From assembly GCA_937875395.1 (NCBI GenBank), contig CALNCU010000218.1:1-11009 (forward strand): a DNA stretch of 11,009 nucleotides, in the 5' to 3' direction. The stretch comes from an uncultured Armatimonadota bacterium. GTDB taxonomy: Bacteria; Armatimonadota; UBA5829; DTJY01. The position numbers and the translations under genes are program-made. Positions 6,484-11,009 of the stretch are shown piece by piece (position 1 is the stretch's first letter; the number at the start of each line of letters is the position of its first letter). The notes beneath the pieces are model-generated. The model was not told the origin of the DNA. It made no database searches and saw only the letters and a list, made by a program, of their open reading frames with translations.

Positions 6484-9400
6484 ATGATTAGAAGGCACAT
6501 ACTTGTACTGGCTGTTCTGGCTGCAACGGCTTCCGGGCTGTTGCTTGCAGATACGGTCTGCGCCCGGGCGGATGAAACCTGGCGCAAGGAGTTCCGCAAT
6601 GCGGAGGAGTTCCAGGTCAAGGCGGACTGGGTCTCACCCACCCAGCGCGCATCGGATTATGAAGCTGCCTTGACGCCGGAGAAGACAGTGGTCTTTAAGG
6701 TAAACGGAGCAGGCAAAGCCATGAAGTGGATAATGAAGGGCGGCCCAGATCTTTCAAAGACTCCTTATGGAACTCTTCGCTACAGGGCAACGGGTATAAA
6801 CACAACCTCGCCGGATTACTTCCTGTGGCTGGGCGACAGCAAGAGCAAGGGGATATTCAACGTGCCCATGAACCAGATTGTTGCGGACGGCAAATGGCAT
6901 GAAATGTCCATGGCCAGCGACAAGCGGCTTCCATCAGATGCAATAGCTTTTCAGGTGACGGCATCCAAATCTTCCAATTCCGCAACGCTGGAAGTGGATT
7001 ACCTGTCATTTTCTGCCGTACCGGCCAAGGCCGATAACTGGAACAAAGAGTGGAAGGCCTCCGGTTTTTTGCAGGCAAAATACATTGCAGGCGGCGGGTA
7101 CTGGGATTTAAGAGTGGCCCGCCCTGCATCCAAGCTGGAGAATATACGCCCTTTTGATTCTGCAGCCGTGAAAGGGCTGCATTACTGGGCAAAGAGCGGC
7201 GAATCCGTCACTGGCCGGATTCAGTGGACTAACGATGCAGGGAAAACCGGCGAGAGAGACTTTTTAATACGCAACCGCGACGGCTGGCATCATTACATGT
7301 TCGACCTTAGCAACGACGCCGCGTGGCGCGGCATTATCACCAAGATAGCCGTGGTGTTTCAACCAATCACCATTATAGACGGCAGGCCGCTAGCAGTGCT
7401 CCCCCCTTCCTTTCTTGAAGAGGTAAACCTGCTTCCCAATGCAGATAGAAGCAGGCCCTGCCCGGATGCCGCCGGAACCCTGCTTGGCGGATGGCGCCGG
7501 GATACAGGGAATACATGGAATATAGAGATGGATACCCTGTTGCCGGGCGCCACATACAAGCTTGCCTGCCCGGGCGCAGCCGCCCTTAAAGTGCAGTCCA
7601 TGAAGGGCGAATGGAGAAGCTTCGCCATCCCCCGTGATTCATCCGGCTCATACGTATTTAAGCTGCCGCTGGATACGCTGAGAACCCGGTTCTCTTTTAA
7701 GAATCTGCAGGGTACGCCAATCCTGGTAATGCTCACCAGGGGGGCAATAGGCTATCCGGATGATCCCGGCATTGAAGCGTGGCAGGCATCATGGATGTGG
7801 CATCCGGAGTACCCAATTGTAAGCGGCAACAGGTATTTCAGGCGCACTTTCCGGCTTGATTCCGTGCCGGAGTCTGCCGCAGGATGGTTTACGTCAAACT
7901 GCAGATGCAACATATACGTTAACGGCATACGGGCAGCCTCCTGGGCTCCGGGCGGCCCCAACCGGATAGACTTTCTAAAGGGGCTCAAAACCGGTGAAAA
8001 TGTTATAGCCATCGACGCCCGCAATACATCGTTCCGCGCGTGGGTTATGGGCGAGTTTTACATTAGCTACCCCGGCAAGCCGGATGTCTCCATAATGACT
8101 GGAGATGAATGGCAGTGCTCAAAAGAACCTTCCGACGGATGGATGCTGCCCGGGTTCAATGGCAGATGGGTGAATGCCGTAACGTCCGGCCCCGGCATCT
8201 GGGTTCGCAAAACTGTGGATACATCGCCGTACCGGTACATGGGTACGCGTGAAAAGATATCCCTGTCCAATATAACCGTATCCAACCTCAAGGCAGACAG
8301 GACGGCGCCCGTATCCATATCTGCCATGGGAGAGTTCAGCCGCCCCGTCACGGATAAAGACCGGATTCTCCTTGAGCTCTCCAAAGACGGAAAATGGTAC
8401 TGGCGCGGCAGGCTGAAAGTCAAATCCTCTGCGGCAAACCCTCGCCGTGCAGAGATAAAGGGCGTTCTGCCTCTCCCGGAGATAAAGACTCTCTCCGCCG
8501 GTAAGTATAACCTTACCCTGAAGATGCCGAAAAGCACCTTCTTTGAAGGTTCATCAGAGTTCAGCCGCACCCTGGACATAGGCCGGAGCACGGCATCCAG
8601 AGGGTTCCCGCAGAGTTCCGTACGCTGGAGTAATAGTTGCCCGGAGATTGTAGTGGATGGCAAACCCTACCTTCCGTACATATTTGCCTCAGGCACAATG
8701 GGCGAAAACTGGAAGATGGCTGAAGGACAGGTGCAGGCGATTGCAGATGCGGCATCAAACGGAGTGCGTCTCTTCCGCGCGCACGGCTCATACTTCCTTG
8801 ATGATACATGGCCGGAAGAGGGCCGGATGGATTTCAGCAAGATTGATGAAATGATGCGCGTCCTGCTCGCCGTAGACAAGGATGCAAAGTTCCTCTACGC
8901 TCCGGTGCTCAACATGCCGGAATGGTGGAGGAAGAAGTATCCCGGTGACGTGATTGGTTACTACGGAGTAGGCAGCCTGAATGATCCTAAGGTAAAGGCC
9001 GCCAATCCCGGCCTCATGAATGCGCAGTCGCCCGCCTCCGCACGCTGGAGAGAAGACGCAGGCAGGTACCTGAAGGCGCTTGTAAATCACATGCAGAAGA
9101 GCGACTACGCATCTTCAATAATAGGAGTCCTTCCCTCTGCGCTGGTGACGCTGGAGTGGATATATCCACCTTCAAGCGGGGCCGGTAACAGCGATTATAG
9201 CAAAGCCTCTGTTGAAGGCTTTAGGCAGTACGTCAGGGCAAAGTATCCTACCCTTGATGCCCTCCGCGCCGCATACAATAACCCGGCCATCACGCATGAT
9301 GCGGTCACCATTCCTGCCCCTGAGAAGCTCTACGCCAGGGAGATAGGAAACCTGAGAGATCCCCGGCTGGCCCAGAACTCCATAGACTATTGGGAATACC

Positions 9401-10764
9401 GCAACGGTATCAATGCGGAGGCTTTAACATCCTTCTGCAAGATTGTAAAGGAAGAGAGCCATGGCAGGCTCCTCTCCGGAAGTTACTTTGGGTATCTGCT
9501 GCATTTCAGCAGCAGCGCGTTACTTATGCAGAGAGCGGGACATCTATTCCTTGATAAGGTAACGGAGTCTCCGTATGTAGACATACTGTGCGCACCGGCG
9601 GACTATACGTTCCGCATTGCAAGCTGCCCGGCTGCCACCATGAGCCCGGCAGACACGCTGAGACTCCATAATAAGCTGTGGATTCAGGAGGACGACCTTC
9701 GGGGGTATATAGCCAGGGTAAGGTACTTCGCCACGCCGGAGTATAATCACGGCAAGACGGATACCGTAGCGGATGCCATGACCTTGTTCCGTAAGCAGTT
9801 TGCGCTGAGCAGGGCCCAGGGATACGGGTTCTGGAGGCTTGATCTGTACGCAGATTTCTTTACCAACCCGGAGATGAACAGCGCCCTTTTGGGGAGATGG
9901 ATAAAGGCGGAGACCGCCCTGCGCAGAAAGGACGCCCTTCCCATGCCGGCGGAAGTTGCCTTTGTTGTTGATGGCCCGGGATACGCATACGATGGAGTCG
10001 GCGGCGTCGGCCCTGTATCAATGCGCCAGCAACTAAAAACCTTCAACTGCATAGGCGTTCCCAGGGATGTTATACAGATGAAGGATTTTATAAATACAAA
10101 ACTTCCGCCGTACAAGCTCTATATATTTCTGAACACCTTTGCGGTGGATGCCCAAACTCGTCTAAAAATCCACGAAAAGCTGGCGAATGACCGGGCAACA
10201 GCAGTATGGCTGTATGCAGACGGATTCTACAATGGCACGCCGGGCGTTTCTCCGGATGCAGCCAACATCCAAAAGCTCACCGGAATAAAACCGGGCGTAA
10301 CGGTATCCCGAAGCAGGCAGAATATAGCTATTAACGCAGGCGGGGAGCAGCTATCATGGCAGATGCCATCCCAGACTTCCCCCACCTTCTTTGTGGAAGA
10401 CACTTCCGCCAGGCCGCTTGGAGCGGGCGAAGGCGGCAAGGTTGGGGCTGCTTGGAAGGATATGGGAGGATGGACATCCATCTATATATCAAACCCGTAT
10501 CTTCCGCTCCCGGCTCTCAGGTACCTCTGCAAGAGAGCTGGGGTGCACATGTACTTTGCAGGCGATGACCCCGTATACATAGGCAAAGGGTTCTTCGCTA
10601 CAAATGCCACCAGTTCCGGCGAGAAGAAGATTATCTTCCCGGAGAAAGTTGACATTGCCGATTATGAGAGCGGAAAGGTGCTTGCCACAGGCGTAGCACA
10701 GTTTACATTTACCGCCGCATCCGGGGAGGCGTATATGTACGCCGTGACCCGGAATAAAAAATAG
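6484..10764 (+). CDS. Exported multi-domain glycoside hydrolase, GH42-like core
   Basis: A 1426-residue protein with a signal peptide: RR at 3-4, a hydrophobic core to about 22, and likely cleavage after Ala29 (CARA-DE). Two beta-sandwich, carbohydrate-binding-like modules follow at about 30-178 and 186-330. Residues 431-575 resemble the N-terminal binding module of alpha-L-rhamnosidases (ASWMWHPEYP, YFRRTFRLDS, NIYVNG, DEWQC). An immunoglobulin-like part follows at 594-702. The barrel (about 717-1150) carries NGVRLFRAHG (759-768), then LVTLEWIYPP with Glu891 as probable acid/base and KLWIQEDDLRG with Glu1069 as probable nucleophile. Residues 1157-1290 look like the trimerisation (glutaminase-like) domain of GH42, and 1355-1425 like its C-terminal beta domain. 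GH42 members are mostly beta-galactosidases; this branch is divergent and its substrate unknown. The ATG follows the TAA of the preceding gene without a gap, with GGGAGGT at 6471-6477 inside that gene, so translation is probably coupled. A terminator follows. Confidence 0.85.
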   Translation: MIRRHILVLAVLAATASGLLLADTVCARADETWRKEFRNAEEFQVKADWVSPTQRASDYEAALTPEKTVVFKVNGAGKAMKWIMKGGPDLSKTPYGTLRYRATGINTTSPDYFLWLGDSKSKGIFNVPMNQIVADGKWHEMSMASDKRLPSDAIAFQVTASKSSNSATLEVDYLSFSAVPAKADNWNKEWKASGFLQAKYIAGGGYWDLRVARPASKLENIRPFDSAAVKGLHYWAKSGESVTGRIQWTNDAGKTGERDFLIRNRDGWHHYMFDLSNDAAWRGIITKIAVVFQPITIIDGRPLAVLPPSFLEEVNLLPNADRSRPCPDAAGTLLGGWRRDTGNTWNIEMDTLLPGATYKLACPGAAALKVQSMKGEWRSFAIPRDSSGSYVFKLPLDTLRTRFSFKNLQGTPILVMLTRGAIGYPDDPGIEAWQASWMWHPEYPIVSGNRYFRRTFRLDSVPESAAGWFTSNCRCNIYVNGIRAASWAPGGPNRIDFLKGLKTGENVIAIDARNTSFRAWVMGEFYISYPGKPDVSIMTGDEWQCSKEPSDGWMLPGFNGRWVNAVTSGPGIWVRKTVDTSPYRYMGTREKISLSNITVSNLKADRTAPVSISAMGEFSRPVTDKDRILLELSKDGKWYWRGRLKVKSSAANPRRAEIKGVLPLPEIKTLSAGKYNLTLKMPKSTFFEGSSEFSRTLDIGRSTASRGFPQSSVRWSNSCPEIVVDGKPYLPYIFASGTMGENWKMAEGQVQAIADAASNGVRLFRAHGSYFLDDTWPEEGRMDFSKIDEMMRVLLAVDKDAKFLYAPVLNMPEWWRKKYPGDVIGYYGVGSLNDPKVKAANPGLMNAQSPASARWREDAGRYLKALVNHMQKSDYASSIIGVLPSALVTLEWIYPPSSGAGNSDYSKASVEGFRQYVRAKYPTLDALRAAYNNPAITHDAVTIPAPEKLYAREIGNLRDPRLAQNSIDYWEYRNGINAEALTSFCKIVKEESHGRLLSGSYFGYLLHFSSSALLMQRAGHLFLDKVTESPYVDILCAPADYTFRIASCPAATMSPADTLRLHNKLWIQEDDLRGYIARVRYFATPEYNHGKTDTVADAMTLFRKQFALSRAQGYGFWRLDLYADFFTNPEMNSALLGRWIKAETALRRKDALPMPAEVAFVVDGPGYAYDGVGGVGPVSMRQQLKTFNCIGVPRDVIQMKDFINTKLPPYKLYIFLNTFAVDAQTRLKIHEKLANDRATAVWLYADGFYNGTPGVSPDAANIQKLTGIKPGVTVSRSRQNIAINAGGEQLSWQMPSQTSPTFFVEDTSARPLGAGEGGKVGAAWKDMGGWTSIYISNPYLPLPALRYLCKRAGVHMYFAGDDPVYIGKGFFATNATSSGEKKIIFPEKVDIADYESGKVLATGVAQFTFTAASGEAYMYAVTRNKK

Positions 10765-10783
10765 GACGCAGGCACATAGCTAT

Positions 10784-10830
10784 AAAAGCCCAGCCCCCGG
10801 TGAGCATACGTCTCCGGGGCTGGGCTTTTT
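10784..10830 (+). terminator. Strong intrinsic terminator, probably bidirectional
   Basis: The left arm AAAAGCCCAGCCCCCGG (10784-10800) pairs with CCGGGGCTGGGCTTTTT (10814-10830), with one unpaired C and a 13-base loop. The T-run ends transcription of the glycosidase operon 20-65 bases after its stop. The A-run on the left arm gives a TTTTATA tail on the other strand, so it can also stop the gene entering from the right. Confidence 0.92.
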
Positions 10831-10916
10831 GCAAAATCGAGCGGTTATCTGGTAAAATCTTCTGCAAACTACGCTGCATCCTCTTGAAAGTTACTCAATT
10901 TTGCCAAGTAGCAGGT

Positions 10917-11009
10917 TTAATCAGTTACCACCGGCGGCTCTCTGCTTAAGTCCGGTTTATCTTCAAGCCGGATAACAACGGTACGCATATACATGATTCC
11001 GATAGGGTG
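10917..11009 (-). CDS. C-terminal end of an unidentified gene, partial
   Basis: Reading leftward from the window edge, 30 codons are open before a TAA at 10917-10919. The translated end reads HPIGIMYMRTVV followed by IRLEDKPDLSREPPVVTD. The charged, proline-containing tail looks like a natural protein end. The gene would converge on the glycosidase operon and share the terminator at 10784-10830. I do not recognise the family, and a stretch this short could be open by chance. Confidence 0.4.
   Translation of the reverse strand, partial: HPIGIMYMRTVVIRLEDKPDLSREPPVVTD

Noticed and set aside
8067..8663. Minus-strand reading frame of 198 codons inside the large exported enzyme
   Set aside because: It is antisense to a continuous domain-bearing gene, has no ribosome site or recognisable motif, and fits a codon-bias shadow.

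Overview
The window looks like a chromosomal stretch of a free-living bacterium, probably of the Armatimonadota. The main clue is the pseudopilin-like gene at 1376-2131. Its N-terminal signature (ILFPVFAKARAKARQTSCLSN, given here only as a short phrase) and its C-terminal H-X9-DG motif match the greatly expanded DUF1559-type pseudopilins of that phylum. Related proteins also occur in Planctomycetota, Verrucomicrobiota and Lentisphaerota, so the phylum assignment is an inference.

Left part (1-1060): a uracil-DNA-glycosylase-superfamily gene (185-841), a short gap, then the 3' part of a tRNA-Ser(UGA) gene (1005-1060). That part runs from the anticodon loop to CCA and has no 5' half. This is what an integrative element leaves at its far end after inserting into a tRNA gene, so the leftmost kilobase is probably the edge, or a remnant, of such an element. 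No integrase lies in the window.

Middle part (1061-3486): two genes, each with its own good sigma-70-type promoter. The first encodes the pseudopilin-like protein. The second encodes a transcription factor with a GntR-type winged helix fused to a LacI-type sugar-binding domain. The two promoter regions align without gaps over 57 bp (35 identities). They share a TAACTG-N4-CTGATAT element at exactly the same distance behind the -10 box, which suggests that both are read by the same factor, possibly the encoded regulator.

Right part (3487-10830): two large carbohydrate-active enzymes in a tight operon, with the stop and start codons directly adjacent. The first (998 aa) is a GH106-like, alpha-L-rhamnosidase-related glycosidase with no signal peptide. 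The second (1426 aa) is an exported multi-domain protein with beta-sandwich modules, a rhamnosidase-type carbohydrate-binding module and a GH42-like catalytic barrel with a trimerisation-like domain. A strong hairpin terminator closes the operon at 10784-10830. The start of the gap before the operon holds an 18-bp inverted repeat that could be an operator. Beyond the terminator, the C-terminal end of an unidentified gene enters on the minus strand.

Taken together, 1258-10830 reads as a small glycan-utilisation locus. A sugar-sensing regulator would control an exported enzyme that trims a complex, perhaps rhamnose- or galactose-containing glycan, a cytoplasmic glycosidase that finishes imported fragments, and a cell-surface pseudopilin-like protein of unknown role. 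The substrate cannot be read from the sequence. No CRISPR array, insertion sequence or intact RNA gene was seen.
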